Source: Vibrio natriegens NBRC 15636 = ATCC 14048 = DSM 759 (GTDB taxonomy: Bacteria; Pseudomonadota; Gammaproteobacteria; Enterobacterales; Vibrionaceae). From it: a stretch of DNA of 64,000 nt. Each line of letters starts with the position of its first letter. Positions within the stretch are counted from its first letter, which is position 1. The position numbers and the translations under genes are program-made. Shown piece after piece: positions 42,401-52,179 of the stretch. The notes under the pieces were generated by a model. It was given only the letters and a program-made list of their open reading frames with translations, had not been told where the DNA came from and did not search any database. The stretch lies in the NCBI RefSeq assembly GCF_035621455.1, contig NZ_CP141823.1, positions 310,001 through 374,000 on the forward strand, read 5' to 3'.

Positions 42401-43702
42401 TTAAGCTTTTGGACGCAAATCTCTCACGCGCACTGCTTTCCCTTCAGATCGAGGGATGCCATTTACCGGAAGTAAATCAATAGTTGTAGAGATGCCAATC
42501 ATCGACTTGATTTGATGTTGCAAGCGCTTAGTAATTATTTCACTTTGGTCCAGATAAACATTGTCTTTTGCTTCGAGCAATACAACCAAATGATCAAGGT
42601 TTCCTTTGCGAATCACTTCGAGTTGGTAATGCGGACTAAGCTGTTCGATTTGCAAGATCTGCTCTTCGATTTGAGATGGGAATACATTTACCCCACGGAT
42701 GATCAACATGTCATCGCTTCTGCCGGTAATTTTGTCCATACGACGCATCGTGCGAGCAGTACCCGGCAACAAGCGAGTCAGATCACGAGTTCGGTAGCGA
42801 ATGATCGGCAGTGCTTCTTTGGTCAACGACGTAAATACAAGCTCACCATGTTCACCATCAGGCATCACGTTACCTGTAACAGGGTCAATTATTTCTGGAT
42901 AGAAGTGGTCTTCCCAGATAGTTGGACCATCTTGGGTTTCTGCACACTCCATCGCAACACCCGGCCCCATTACCTCAGAAAGACCATAGATGTCGAGAGC
43001 AACAATACCTAAGCGTCGTTCGATCTCTTTGCGCATCTCATTTGACCATGGCTCCGCACCGAAAATACCTATTTTAAGAGAACAGCCTGATGCGTCACCA
43101 CCGTAATGCTCTTCCAATTTATCCAGCAAGTTGAGACAGTAAGAAGGTGTCACCATGATGATGGTCGGCTTAAAATCTTCAATCAGTTGAACTTGTTTTT
43201 CGGTTTGTCCACCGGACATAGGAATAACCGCAGCACCGAGTCGTTCTGCACCATAGTGCGCGCCTAAACCACCAGTAAATAATCCGTAACCGTAAGAGAT
43301 ATGGATCAAATCTTTCGCGCTACCACCCGCGGCACGAATCGAGCGAGCAACAATATTTGCCCATGTATCAATATCATTTTGCGTATAACCCACAACCGTT
43401 GGCTGCCCGGTCGTACCAGAAGAGGCATGGATACGAGCCACGTCTTCCATCGGTACTGCAAAGGAATTAAAAGGATAGTTGTCTCTCAAGTCCTGCTTGG
43501 TGGTGTAAGGAAACTTATTAATGTCTTCGAGACATTTAAAGTCTGATGGATGCACCCCTGCTTCATCAAACTTTTTGGTGTACATCGGTGAGTTTTTGTA
43601 GGCATGTTCAAGCGTCCACTTCATGCGTCTGAACTGGAGTTCTCTTAACTCCTCTACAGAAGCGGTCTCAATCGCGTCCAGCGTATTTGAATACTTAATC
43701 AT
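42401..43702 (-). CDS. paaK: Phenylacetate-CoA ligase PaaK
   Basis: A 433-aa AMP-forming ligase that activates phenylacetate to phenylacetyl-CoA, the entry step and inducer-forming reaction. The nucleotide motif HASSGTTGQPTVVGYT lies near residue 93 and the acyl-binding YGLSEVMGPGVA near 240. The C-terminal domain has GRSDDMLIIRGVNVFPSQIE near 320, and SEGKAVRVRDLR closes the protein. The ATG at 43702 is chosen because GAGGAG precedes it; an upstream ATG at 43831 would overlap paaJ deeply. It is the last gene of the main paa operon. Confidence 0.95.
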   Translation of the reverse strand: MIKYSNTLDAIETASVEELRELQFRRMKWTLEHAYKNSPMYTKKFDEAGVHPSDFKCLEDINKFPYTTKQDLRDNYPFNSFAVPMEDVARIHASSGTTGQPTVVGYTQNDIDTWANIVARSIRAAGGSAKDLIHISYGYGLFTGGLGAHYGAERLGAAVIPMSGGQTEKQVQLIEDFKPTIIMVTPSYCLNLLDKLEEHYGGDASGCSLKIGIFGAEPWSNEMRKEIERRLGIVALDIYGLSEVMGPGVAMECAETQDGPTIWEDHFYPEIIDPVTGNVMPDGEHGELVFTSLTKEALPIIRYRTRDLTRLLPGTARTMRRMDKITGRSDDMLIIRGVNVFPSQIEEQILQIEQLSPHYQLEVIRKGNLDHLVVLLEAKDNVYLDQSEIITKRLQHQIKSMIGISTTIDLLPVNGIPRSEGKAVRVRDLRPKA

Positions 43703-43773
43703 GTGTCGATCTCCTCGTAAGTCCTTTTGTTTCTTATTGGCTGTAAATCCCGTCTGTTGTATTTGTTTTAATC

Positions 43774-44976
43774 TCAGACGTTTTCGATGATCATTGCGAT
43801 CCCTTGCCCTACGCCGACACACATACAGCACAAAGCATATTTCCCATTTCTACGTTTTAGCTCATTGCTCGCAGCCATTACGATACGAGCTCCGCTCATG
43901 CCTAATGGATGTCCTAAAGCAATAGCTCCGCCATTCGGATTTACGTGCTCGGCGTCATCGGCGACGCCTAATTCACGTAATACCGCCAGCGCTTGCGATG
44001 CGAATGCTTCATTGAGCTCGATAACATCCATATCATTAATTGACAATCCTGTCATTTCTAGTACTTTTTTCGCAGCCGGAGCTGGTCCGACACCCATAAT
44101 AGCAGGCTCTACGCCAACCGTTGCTGTTGCCAGTATTTTCGCCTTAGGCGTTAGCCCATACTGCTTAACGGCATCGTCACTAGCGATCAGTAAGGCTGCA
44201 GCGCCATCATTCACGCCAGAAGAGTTTCCTGCCGTTACCGAACCGTCTTGCGCGAATGGTGTTTTGAGTGCAGAGAGCTGCTCCAGAGTCGTTTGCGGAC
44301 GAGGGTGTTCGTCTTCAGCAACAACAGATTCACCTTTACGCTGAGGAATCGATACCGGGACAATCTCTTGTGCAAGTACCCCTTTCTCTTTCGCTTGCTG
44401 CGTTTTTTGTTGGCTACGCAATGCAAACGCATCTTGATCTTCGCGGCTGATTTGGAAGCGTTCCGCTACGTTTTCTGCGGTCTCAGGCATTGAATCTGTG
44501 CCATATTGATTTTGCAATGCCGGGTTAATGAAACGCCAACCAATAGTGGTATCAAACATCTGACCGTTTCTATCGAACGCGGAGGTCGGCTTACTCACCA
44601 CATATGGAGCGCGAGACATGGATTCGACGCCACCAGCTACCATCAGCTTCGCTTCGCCCGCTTTGATAGTGCGTGCAGCATGGCTAATGGCATCCATACC
44701 TGAACCACACAGGCGGTTGATTGTTGTACCGGATACTTCGATAGGCATACCCGCCAGCAATAACGACATACGGGCCACGTCGCGGTTATCTTCGCCCGCT
44801 TGGTTGGCACAACCCAAAATCACATCATCAATCGCCGACCAATCTAAATCTGGATGGCGCTCCATTAGTGCTTTCAGAGGGATAGCGCCCAAATCATCCG
44901 CTCGAACGCTTGAAAGTGCGCCACCGAATCGACCGATTGGGGTTCTGACGCCGTCACAAATATATGCATTAGTCAC
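43774..44976 (-). CDS. paaJ: 3-oxoadipyl-CoA/3-oxo-5,6-dehydrosuberyl-CoA thiolase PaaJ
   Basis: A 400-aa thiolase that cleaves both beta-keto CoA intermediates of the pathway, releasing acetyl-CoA and succinyl-CoA. The nucleophile cysteine is in INRLCGSGMDAISHA near residue 90. The histidine is in GGAIALGHPLGMSGARI near 350, and the second cysteine in ALCCMCVGVGQG near 385. The start is GTG at 44976, directly after the paaI stop (TAAGTG), with GGAGG upstream. The position between paaI and paaK is canonical. Confidence 0.95.
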   Translation of the reverse strand: MTNAYICDGVRTPIGRFGGALSSVRADDLGAIPLKALMERHPDLDWSAIDDVILGCANQAGEDNRDVARMSLLLAGMPIEVSGTTINRLCGSGMDAISHAARTIKAGEAKLMVAGGVESMSRAPYVVSKPTSAFDRNGQMFDTTIGWRFINPALQNQYGTDSMPETAENVAERFQISREDQDAFALRSQQKTQQAKEKGVLAQEIVPVSIPQRKGESVVAEDEHPRPQTTLEQLSALKTPFAQDGSVTAGNSSGVNDGAAALLIASDDAVKQYGLTPKAKILATATVGVEPAIMGVGPAPAAKKVLEMTGLSINDMDVIELNEAFASQALAVLRELGVADDAEHVNPNGGAIALGHPLGMSGARIVMAASNELKRRNGKYALCCMCVGVGQGIAMIIENV

Positions 44977-45456
44977 TTAACTGTCCTCCTTTACTAGCTT
45001 TGTGCCAATTCGATGAGATTTCCCCCGAAACAGCGCTATCAACTTTTGGTCCTGATTAACGATTTCTATGTCATACGTACCGGTTACTTTTCCTTGAGAT
45101 TTCACATTCGCAAAGGCCGTTAACCGATCATTTTCAAAAGCCGGGCGAATGTATTCAATGCTGCATCCAGATGCCACCGCAGCTAAGTTTTCACTATTAC
45201 AAGCACAAGCAAATGCGGTATCAGCCAGAGTAAATAACATGCCTCCATGGCAACTGCTGTGGCCATTAAGCATCGATTTAGTCACTCGCATCGTGACTTT
45301 TGCCATCCCTTTGGCCACTTCCACGACATCCATTCCCATCGATTTTGTGCAGGTGTCATTCTCTAACATCGCTGCAACGGCCTTCTCAGCCACCGCTTTT
45401 TCATGCGCTGCTTCGTTCAAGTGTTCTGAAAGTTGCTTTGGATTGACAACTATCAT
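44977..45456 (-). CDS. paaI: Hydroxyphenylacetyl-CoA thioesterase PaaI
   Basis: A 159-aa hotdog-fold thioesterase that releases CoA from ring-hydroxylated phenylacetyl-CoA side products. It has the family signature GHSSCHGGMLFTLADTAFA near residue 65-83 with the catalytic aspartate, and SIEYIRPA near 100. The ATG at 45456 is chosen because GGGAGG precedes it and because it overlaps the paaH stop by four bases (ATGA). An upstream ATG at 45525 would invade paaH further. Confidence 0.93.
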   Translation of the reverse strand: MIVVNPKQLSEHLNEAAHEKAVAEKAVAAMLENDTCTKSMGMDVVEVAKGMAKVTMRVTKSMLNGHSSCHGGMLFTLADTAFACACNSENLAAVASGCSIEYIRPAFENDRLTAFANVKSQGKVTGTYDIEIVNQDQKLIALFRGKSHRIGTKLVKEDS

Positions 45457-46961
45457 GCTGTACCTCCCTTTGCTTTGATTGTGAATTGGCGAAGTAGTGG
45501 CGATGGACGATATCTTTCTTCGCAATAGAAGGATTGCAAGTGAGTGAGAGTGTCCAGTACTCGTTGCCAGCCAAGGCGTTCACCTTGCTCGATTGGACCA
45601 AGTGGATAGTTAACACCACTCTTCATTGCAACATCGACATCTGCCAGAGAAGCACCTTGCTGATTAACTAAATCAAGCGCTTCATTAATTAGCATTACCC
45701 AAGTACGCCATAGGATCAGGCCAGGGTAATCATCCAGCACTAATACCTGTTTGCCTTTTGATTGGAAGTAAGCAATCACAGCTTCAGTTTGATTCGCATT
45801 ATTCTGCAGAGCAGGAGCAATCGCGATAATGTCACTAGCGCCGTAATCTTGGCAGTAATCAAAGACAACCACAGGGCTCTGCAACTGTTCAGATAACTCT
45901 GACGCTGTCACACCTTGAGTTGGCGTAACAATGATGTCGTTTACACACAGGTGTGGAGCACCTTCGTTGCTGTAACTGTTAGGGAGCTGAGTCAATTCAA
46001 CAAAGCTTGGCACGCCACTCCAGTCACCAAGTAACGACACTGACAAGCGTTCTGGCAAAACACATTTTTGCGCCAAATTAACACTAGGTTTGTCAGTTGA
46101 ACCGTCATAGCAATAAAATCCACGACCCGATTTACGCCCTAAGAAACCTGCCTCAACAAGTTCTTTCTGAGTCAGTGACGGAGTAAAACGTTTGTCCTGG
46201 TAATAGGCATCGTAAACACTCTTGGTAACGGCGTAGTTAACATCATGGCCAATCAGGTCCATAAGCTCGAAAGGCCCCATGTTGAACTGACCTGCTTGAG
46301 TGATGATCTGGTCGATATCCTGAACATCAGCCACGCCGCACTCCAACGCACGCAAACCTTCTGCGTAAAACGGTCTTGCAACTCGGTTTACAATAAAGCC
46401 TGGAAGCGAACGAGTGATCACCGCGTGTTTACCACATGACTCAGACCACGCTTTTGCTGCCTCAGTGGCGGTAGGAGAAGTCGCGATTCCTCGTACTACT
46501 TCGACTAACTTCATCAACGGTGCCGGATTAAAGAAATGTAGCCCAACGAAACGTTCCGGCTTCGCTAGTGCACTAGCAATCGATGTCACCGAAATAGACG
46601 ATGTATTCGTGGAAAGCAGGCAATCTTCTCGACAAATCGACTCAAGATCTCTGAATAGACTTTGTTTGATCGCAAGATCTTCGACAATCGCTTCAATAAC
46701 CAGATCCGCGCCCGCGACATCTTGCAAAGCGTCCGAGCAATACATGGCATCTAACAACGTATCTTTAGCGATTAGTGACATTTTTCCGTTCGCAACACGC
46801 TTTTCTAAACGCTCAGCGATTATCGATTTGGCCAGCTCTGCTTTGCCTTTCTCAAGATCGAACAGAACGACTTGGTATCCAGATTGAGCCGCTACTTGTG
46901 CAATACCGGCCCCCATGGTGCCTGCACCTATAACCGCGACGGTTTTAATCACAAACTCCAT
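45453..46961 (-). CDS. paaH: 3-hydroxyadipyl-CoA dehydrogenase PaaH
   Basis: A 502-aa NAD-dependent 3-hydroxyacyl-CoA dehydrogenase oxidising 3-hydroxyadipyl-CoA to 3-oxoadipyl-CoA. The Rossmann motif AVIGAGTMGAGIAQVAA is at residue 9, the catalytic histidine region FVGLHFFNPAPLMKLVEVV near 135, and GFIVNRVARPFYAE near 182. A second 3HCDH C-terminal domain follows a linker (LDLVNQQGASLADVDVAMKSGVNYPLGP near 435), the double-module layout typical of PaaH. It lies three bases after paaG. Confidence 0.94.
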   Translation of the reverse strand: MEFVIKTVAVIGAGTMGAGIAQVAAQSGYQVVLFDLEKGKAELAKSIIAERLEKRVANGKMSLIAKDTLLDAMYCSDALQDVAGADLVIEAIVEDLAIKQSLFRDLESICREDCLLSTNTSSISVTSIASALAKPERFVGLHFFNPAPLMKLVEVVRGIATSPTATEAAKAWSESCGKHAVITRSLPGFIVNRVARPFYAEGLRALECGVADVQDIDQIITQAGQFNMGPFELMDLIGHDVNYAVTKSVYDAYYQDKRFTPSLTQKELVEAGFLGRKSGRGFYCYDGSTDKPSVNLAQKCVLPERLSVSLLGDWSGVPSFVELTQLPNSYSNEGAPHLCVNDIIVTPTQGVTASELSEQLQSPVVVFDYCQDYGASDIIAIAPALQNNANQTEAVIAYFQSKGKQVLVLDDYPGLILWRTWVMLINEALDLVNQQGASLADVDVAMKSGVNYPLGPIEQGERLGWQRVLDTLTHLQSFYCEERYRPSPLLRQFTIKAKGGTA

Positions 46962-46964
46962 GAT

Positions 46965-47753
46965 TTACTTCCCTTTAAACTCAGGTGCGCGCTTATCGAA
47001 AAATGCAGCGATACCTTCGCGGTAATCGTCCGTTCTTCCCGCCAGTCGTTGAAGATCTTTTTCTAAGTCCAGCTGAACTTCTAAGCTGTTTTCACTAGAG
47101 TGATTCAGTGCATGTTTAATAAGACCCAACCCTTTCGTTGGCTGCGTAGCCAAATGGTTTGCTACTGACATCGCCTTTTCGATAAGTTCTTCATCTTCAA
47201 CACATTGCCAGATCATGCCCCACTCTTGTGCCTGACTCGCGCTTACTTTGTCACCGAGTAACATCAGTGCTTTCGCTCGTGCCGATCCCACTAAACGTGG
47301 CAGTGTCCAGGTACCACCTGAATCTGGTACCAGACCAATCTTGCAAAATGCCTGAATAAAGCTTGCTGACTTAGCCGCAAATACGATGTCACACGCAAAT
47401 GCGATATTGGCACCCGCGCCCGCAGCCACACCATTGACTGCTGCAATAACTGGCTTTGGCATTGATGAAATTTGTTTGATTAAAGGGTTGTAGTATTTCT
47501 CAATGCTCACGCCAAGATCCGGCATTTCTGCACCGCTATTTACATTGCGATCGTTAAGGTCTTGCCCTGCACAAAACCCTCTGCCAGTGCCGGTCAGCAG
47601 CACTGCGCGCACTGAATCATCAGTTTCCGCCTGCTTTAACGCTCGCTTAAGCGCCTTATGCATATCCGGGTTAAAGCTATTCAGTTGCTTTGGTCGATTA
47701 AGCGTAATGACAGCAACACCAGCTTCTACCTGAAATAAAATTGACTCTTCCAT
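46965..47753 (-). CDS. paaG: 1,2-epoxyphenylacetyl-CoA isomerase PaaG
   Basis: A 262-aa crotonase-fold enzyme that isomerises the ring epoxide to oxepin-CoA. The oxyanion-hole segments are GRGFCAGQDLNDR near residue 58 (GQDL is characteristic of PaaG) and VNGVAAGAGANIAFACD near 105. The catalytic aspartate region is KIGLVPDSGGTWTLPR near 138. The CDIVFAAKSA and CVEDEELIEKA parts are also typical. The order paaF-paaG-paaH is canonical, and it follows paaF by three bases. Confidence 0.94.
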   Translation of the reverse strand: MEESILFQVEAGVAVITLNRPKQLNSFNPDMHKALKRALKQAETDDSVRAVLLTGTGRGFCAGQDLNDRNVNSGAEMPDLGVSIEKYYNPLIKQISSMPKPVIAAVNGVAAGAGANIAFACDIVFAAKSASFIQAFCKIGLVPDSGGTWTLPRLVGSARAKALMLLGDKVSASQAQEWGMIWQCVEDEELIEKAMSVANHLATQPTKGLGLIKHALNHSSENSLEVQLDLEKDLQRLAGRTDDYREGIAAFFDKRAPEFKGK

Positions 47754-47756
47754 TGA

Positions 47757-48545
47757 TTACTTCCCTTTAAATGTCGCCTTTCTTTTATCAAGAAAAGCTT
47801 GGATTCCTTCCGCTCTGTCTCGGGTTTCCGCAAGCAGGCTGAATAACTGTCTTTCCATCATCAGTCCTTGGGCCAAAGTGCCATTTGATACTGATTTTAA
47901 TGACGTTTTAGCAGCGCGAACGGCTAAAGGCGCATGCTGGGCAATAGCTGTCGCTATCTCTTGAGCTTTATTGAGCGTGTTTTGTGACACCGTGATTTCA
48001 CTGATTAAGCCAGCGTTAAGCGCCCTTTGAGCCGAGATTGGTTTTCCGGTCAGCACCATTTGGTTCGCAAGTGATTTACCGACAGTACGAGCCAGTCGTT
48101 GCGTGCCGCCTGCCCCTGGCATTAAGCCCAAAGTGATTTCTGGCAAACCAAACAGGGTGCCTTCTCCTGCGACAACGACATCACAAAGCAGGACCAGTTC
48201 TAACCCGGCCCCCAGCGCATAACCATTGACAGCAGCAACCATAGGTTTTTCAAACTGGTCTATACGTTGCCAAAGTTTCGGTCTTGGATTTAGCCAAGTC
48301 TCTATCGACTGTTGGCTCGACATCTCATGTAAATCAGCCCCTGCAGCAAATATCGTTTCGCCGCCGTAGAGCACTACCGACTTAATGGAAGTGTCCAGAG
48401 ACGCCTCTTCCAGTAACTCCGCTAAGTGTTTCAGTACGTCATTGCTTAATGCGTTGCGCTTCTGGGGACGATTCAACGTAATCGTTAACACCCCCTGATT
48501 GGAGATGTCACCGATCAGGTTCTGATAATCGGTCTGTAATGTCAT
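47757..48545 (-). CDS. paaF: 2,3-dehydroadipyl-CoA hydratase PaaF
   Basis: A 262-aa enoyl-CoA hydratase of the crotonase family. The oxyanion-hole residues are in TIFAAGADLHEMS near residue 65 and VNGYALGAGLELVLLCD near 108. The catalytic glutamates are in LFGLPEITLGLMPGAGGTQRL near 137-157. It hydrates 2,3-dehydroadipyl-CoA during the final beta-oxidation. It lies eight bases after paaE and three before paaG. The length and motifs separate it from PaaG, which has a different catalytic loop. Confidence 0.93.
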   Translation of the reverse strand: MTLQTDYQNLIGDISNQGVLTITLNRPQKRNALSNDVLKHLAELLEEASLDTSIKSVVLYGGETIFAAGADLHEMSSQQSIETWLNPRPKLWQRIDQFEKPMVAAVNGYALGAGLELVLLCDVVVAGEGTLFGLPEITLGLMPGAGGTQRLARTVGKSLANQMVLTGKPISAQRALNAGLISEITVSQNTLNKAQEIATAIAQHAPLAVRAAKTSLKSVSNGTLAQGLMMERQLFSLLAETRDRAEGIQAFLDKRKATFKGK

Positions 48546-48553
48546 GCTAGCCT

Positions 48554-49609
48554 CTACACATCAAAGTCGATTTCGATTTCGCTGGTTGTCGGAACGGCCT
48601 GACAACTTAAAACGTAGCCGTCTTCAACCTGATCAGCTTCCAGACTGTAGTTTGTGCCCATTTCAACCTGACCGGATTTGACTTTACAGATACACGTGGC
48701 ACACACACCGCCTTTACACGCATATGGAAGATCCACGCCCTGACGAAGTGCTGCATCCAGCAAGCTGTCATCTTGTGAGGTCATGTCAATCTTCATGATG
48801 CGGCCGTCACGCTTGAGCGTAACTTGGGTATTTTCGGACTGGTTAGCTGGCTTCGCTTTAGACTTGGTTGCGGTGTTAAAACGCTCTACATGGTAATTGT
48901 CTTCGCTTAATCCACCTTCTACCAACGCGGTGTAACAAGATTCCAAAATCTCTTCCGGACCACAAACGTAACACGCGTCAAAGTCGCTCCAGTTAAACAG
49001 GTTGCTACCGAGTTCGCGTAGTTTGTCGCCGTCCAAGCGACCATTCCATAGCTCGACTTCATTGGCTTCACGCGAGAAGAAGTAACTCACGTGTAAACGA
49101 TCCGGATAGCGGTTCTTCAAGCCCAGCAATTGATTGCGAAACATCATGCTATTTATGTTACGGTTGCCATACAGCAAAGTGAAAGTGCTGTTGTCTTCCT
49201 GTTCTAACGCTGACTTAAGCATGGATAGAATTGGAGTAATGCCTGAACCTACTGCAATGCCTAAGTAGTTCACTTTACGCTCAGGGCTTGGAGAAAAGCC
49301 AAAATGCCCCTGCGGTGTCATCACCTCAAATTCATCGCCTGGCTGAATTTCGTTGACGGCAAAGTTTGAAAAGCGACCTTCTGAAATGGCCTTGATACCA
49401 ACTTGCAGGCTATTTTCACTCGGGGCAGAGCAAATCGAATAACAGCGTCTCAGATCCTCACCGTTGATGTTCGATTTAATAGTTAGGTGCTGACCAGGGT
49501 GAAAACGAAACTGATCGGCAAGGTCTTGCGGTACATTAAAATGCAGAACCACAGAATCTGGCGTTTCCTTGTCTGCACGAGCGACTTTCAATGGGTAAAA
49601 ATCTGTCAT
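48554..49609 (-). CDS. paaE: Phenylacetyl-CoA epoxidase reductase PaaE
   Basis: A 351-aa NADPH-dependent flavin/iron-sulfur reductase feeding electrons to the diiron oxygenase. The N-terminal FAD domain has RRCYSICSAP (about residue 55), the NAD(P) domain GIAVGSGITPILSML (about 118), and CGPEEILES near 215. The C-terminal plant-type 2Fe-2S ferredoxin contains PYACKGGVCATCICKV near 295 plus a later cysteine in VLSCQAVP. This domain order is typical of PaaE. It is followed closely by paaF. Confidence 0.95.
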   Translation of the reverse strand: MTDFYPLKVARADKETPDSVVLHFNVPQDLADQFRFHPGQHLTIKSNINGEDLRRCYSICSAPSENSLQVGIKAISEGRFSNFAVNEIQPGDEFEVMTPQGHFGFSPSPERKVNYLGIAVGSGITPILSMLKSALEQEDNSTFTLLYGNRNINSMMFRNQLLGLKNRYPDRLHVSYFFSREANEVELWNGRLDGDKLRELGSNLFNWSDFDACYVCGPEEILESCYTALVEGGLSEDNYHVERFNTATKSKAKPANQSENTQVTLKRDGRIMKIDMTSQDDSLLDAALRQGVDLPYACKGGVCATCICKVKSGQVEMGTNYSLEADQVEDGYVLSCQAVPTTSEIEIDFDV

Positions 49610-49623
49610 AATAATCCCTTACT

Positions 49624-50130
49624 TTATATGCACTTGAAGTAATCAAATGGTTCCAAACACGCATTACATCGAAAGTGTGCTTTGCAAGCTGTGGAACCAA
49701 ATTCACTCACCATTTTTGTATCTACACTGCCACAATGTGGGCATTCGGGCTGTGCGTTGATGGCGGTGTGCATACACGCTTTTCTGTCTGGTGGCGCGAT
49801 TCCGTATTCACGTAACTTTTGTTTGCTCGACTCATGAATCCAGTCTGTTGTCCAAGCAGGATCAAGTTGTACTTCAACCCTCACATCCTCGTACCCTTCG
49901 GTGTTCAGGGTTTCTCGGATATCATTCATCAGCATTTCTGTCGCTGGACAACCGGAGTATGTCGGAGTGAACTTCACTATCCAGGCATCGCCGACTTTGG
50001 CAATATGACGAACCATGCCCAGTTCACCAATCGAAATAACTGGAATCTCAGGGTCTGGAATCGAGTTAACCAACTGCCATACGCGGTGCGTTTCTGGATC
50101 AGAAAGCGAATCGAGTGTTTGCTTAATCAT
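49624..50130 (-). CDS. paaD: Phenylacetyl-CoA epoxidase assembly protein PaaD
   Basis: A 168-aa MIP18/DUF59-type protein, probably involved in assembly or iron-sulfur maturation of the epoxidase. The N-terminal DUF59 part contains SIPDPEIPVISIGELGM and YSGCPATEMLM near residue 60. The PaaD-specific C-terminus has a zinc-ribbon-like cysteine set: CPHCGS near 134, ACKAHFRCNACLEPFDYFKC near 150-167. It lies between paaC and paaE, as in all classical operons. Confidence 0.94.
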   Translation of the reverse strand: MIKQTLDSLSDPETHRVWQLVNSIPDPEIPVISIGELGMVRHIAKVGDAWIVKFTPTYSGCPATEMLMNDIRETLNTEGYEDVRVEVQLDPAWTTDWIHESSKQKLREYGIAPPDRKACMHTAINAQPECPHCGSVDTKMVSEFGSTACKAHFRCNACLEPFDYFKCI

Positions 50131-50139
50131 CAGTACGCC

Positions 50140-50898
50140 CTACCACTGTTGGTTTGGATAAGTCCGTTGCATGTACTGAAGTTCCGCCAAAATGAAACCT
50201 AGGTGTTCACTGTGCTTACCGGATTTACCGCCTTGCAAAAAGTACTTAGACTCAGGCATCGATAGCGTCGCTTTCTCTAGCGTTGCATTGACATTGCGTT
50301 GCCACTGAGCTTTTAGTTCAGAGACATCAACAATAATATTCTGCTCTGCGAGCGCGATTTCTTCTTCACTTGGCTCAAACATCTCGTCGGTATAACGCCA
50401 TAAGTCGTTCAATGCTGTTTGAACTTTTTTATGGCTTAATTCGGTGCCGCCACCTAAACGTTCAATCCAACCTGAGCTATATCTCAGGTGGTAAGCCACC
50501 TCTTTCAGGGATTTCTTAGCGATAGCCGCCAACTGTTCGTCAGCGCTTTTTGCTAGCTCTTGAAGAAGCAGCGCATGGTAATTGTCGTAAAGAAACTGGC
50601 GCACAATCGAAATATCAAAGCCTTCATTCGGACGTTCAGCAAGCAGAAGGTTTTTGTATTCGCGCTCTTCACGCAAATAAGCGTAGTCATCTTCGGTTTT
50701 CTGACTCCCTTCAAGCTCTGCAGCGTATTGGTAAAGGTTACGCGCTTCGCCAAGCAGGTCTAAGCCAATATTCGCTAACGCGATGTCAATCTCTAGTTCC
50801 GGTGCGATACCACACCACTCAGATAAACGATGGCTGAGAATAAGGTTGGTATCTGCCAGTTGAAGTAAGTAGTTTACTTTGGTTTGTTGCTCACTCAT
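50140..50898 (-). CDS. paaC: Phenylacetyl-CoA epoxidase structural subunit PaaC
   Basis: A 252-aa ferritin-like helical subunit that pairs with PaaA but does not itself hold the active diiron site. It shows YLLQLADTNLILSHRLSEWCG at the N-terminus, EIDIALANIGLDLLGEARNLYQY near 35-57, and LKEVAYHLRYSSGWIERLGGGTELSH near 131-156. The length is normal. It lies nine bases after the start region of paaD in the transcript order B-C-D, with GGGAG before the ATG. Confidence 0.94.
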   Translation of the reverse strand: MSEQQTKVNYLLQLADTNLILSHRLSEWCGIAPELEIDIALANIGLDLLGEARNLYQYAAELEGSQKTEDDYAYLREEREYKNLLLAERPNEGFDISIVRQFLYDNYHALLLQELAKSADEQLAAIAKKSLKEVAYHLRYSSGWIERLGGGTELSHKKVQTALNDLWRYTDEMFEPSEEEIALAEQNIIVDVSELKAQWQRNVNATLEKATLSMPESKYFLQGGKSGKHSEHLGFILAELQYMQRTYPNQQW

Positions 50899-50908
50899 GA
50901 CTCACTCC

Positions 50909-51196
50909 CTACATATGCTTGATGTCAGCAGGAATGGTGTAATGACTAGCGTGGCGATAAACTTTATCTTCAGCAGGGTCAAAAAACGGGCCTTGCTCGC
51001 TCGATTGAGATGCAGTGATTTGGTTTGACTCAACCACCCAAATAGAACAGCCCTCACTACGACGAGTGTAAAGATCGCGAGCGGCTTCAAGCGCCATTTG
51101 GCCATCAGAAGCACGAACACTGCCTACATGCTTGTGGTCCAAACCTTGTTTGCTTCGAACAAATACTTCGTACAGCGGCCAGTTAAATGAACTCAT
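50909..51196 (-). CDS. paaB: Phenylacetyl-CoA epoxidase subunit PaaB
   Basis: A 95-aa small subunit required for the active PaaABCE complex. It begins MSSFNWPLYEVFVRSKQGLDH and contains HVGSVRASDGQMALEAARDLYTRR and the terminal RHASHYTIP, all typical of PaaB. The ATG at 51196 is chosen because AAGGAG lies nine bases upstream; an upstream ATG at 51316 would run through paaA. It is 40 bases downstream of paaA. Confidence 0.95.
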   Translation of the reverse strand: MSSFNWPLYEVFVRSKQGLDHKHVGSVRASDGQMALEAARDLYTRRSEGCSIWVVESNQITASQSSEQGPFFDPAEDKVYRHASHYTIPADIKHM

Positions 51197-51236
51197 CTTG
51201 ATTCTCCTTAATCTGTTTCGATTCTTGTTGGCGCGA

Positions 51237-52166
51237 CTAGGCTGCGCTTTCCATCTGTTTTTTTGCGTAAGCGACAGCAGCTTCACGAACCCAAGCACCC
51301 GCTTCCCAGGCATCACGTTTGTCTTTCAAACGCTCGTGGTTACAAATGCCGTGTCCATGGATCACTTGGTTAAACTCTTCCCAGTTGATCTCGCCAAACT
51401 CATAGTGACCCGTTTCTTCGTTCCACTTCAGGTCTGGATCCGGAATCGTCATGCCCAGCGAATGAACTTGGTGAACCGTGTTATCAACGAACTTCTGACG
51501 TAGATCATCGTTACTGACACGTTTGATTTTCCAAGACATGCTTTTTGCTGAGTTTGGAGATTCACTGTCGTTCGGACCAAACATCATCAACGCAGGCCAC
51601 CACCAGCGGTTGATAGAGTCTTGAAGCATGGCTTTCTGTTCATCACTGCCATCAGCCAGCACTCGGCATGCCTCGTATCCCTGACGTTGGTGGAAACTCT
51701 CTTCTTTACAGATTCTCACCATGGCTCGTGCATAAGGTCCGTAAGAGGTACGGCACAATGCCACCTGGTTAACGATTGCCGCACCGTCAACAAGCCAACC
51801 AACCACACCAACATCAGCCCAGCTCAAGGTTGGGTAGTTGAAGATGGATGAGTACTTCATCTCACCAGTCAGCATTTTTTCGTACAGGTCGTGACGCTCG
51901 CCACCTAAGGTTTCTGCCGCGCTGTATAGGTACAGGCCATGACCTGCTTCGTCTTGAATTTTGGCAAGCAATACCGCTTTGCGGCGCAGAGACGGTGCTC
52001 GTGTTAACCAGTTGGCTTCTGGCAACATTCCTACAACCTCTGAATGAGCATGCTGACCTATCTGACGTACCAGTGTCTTACGGTATCCGTCAGGCATCCA
52101 ATCTTTAGGCTCGACTGCAATCTCTTGTTCGATTTTTCGCTCGAATGACGTTTTCTCAGAAGACAT
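51237..52166 (-). CDS. paaA: Phenylacetyl-CoA epoxidase catalytic subunit PaaA
   Basis: A 309-aa diiron oxygenase subunit that epoxidises the aromatic ring of phenylacetyl-CoA. Metal-binding ExxH motifs are in [17 protein letters not shown] near residue 70 and [16 protein letters not shown] near 158. The length and the [20 protein letters not shown] segment are typical. The start at 52166 is chosen for its strong GGAGG site; an upstream ATG at 52187 lies inside the operator. It is the first gene of the paaABCDEFGHIJK operon, preceded by a PaaX-like dyad. Confidence 0.96.
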   Translation of the reverse strand: MSSEKTSFERKIEQEIAVEPKDWMPDGYRKTLVRQIGQHAHSEVVGMLPEANWLTRAPSLRRKAVLLAKIQDEAGHGLYLYSAAETLGGERHDLYEKMLTGEMKYSSIFNYPTLSWADVGVVGWLVDGAAIVNQVALCRTSYGPYARAMVRICKEESFHQRQGYEACRVLADGSDEQKAMLQDSINRWWWPALMMFGPNDSESPNSAKSMSWKIKRVSNDDLRQKFVDNTVHQVHSLGMTIPDPDLKWNEETGHYEFGEINWEEFNQVIHGHGICNHERLKDKRDAWEAGAWVREAAVAYAKKQMESAA

Positions 52167-52179
52167 CCTCTCCTCCACT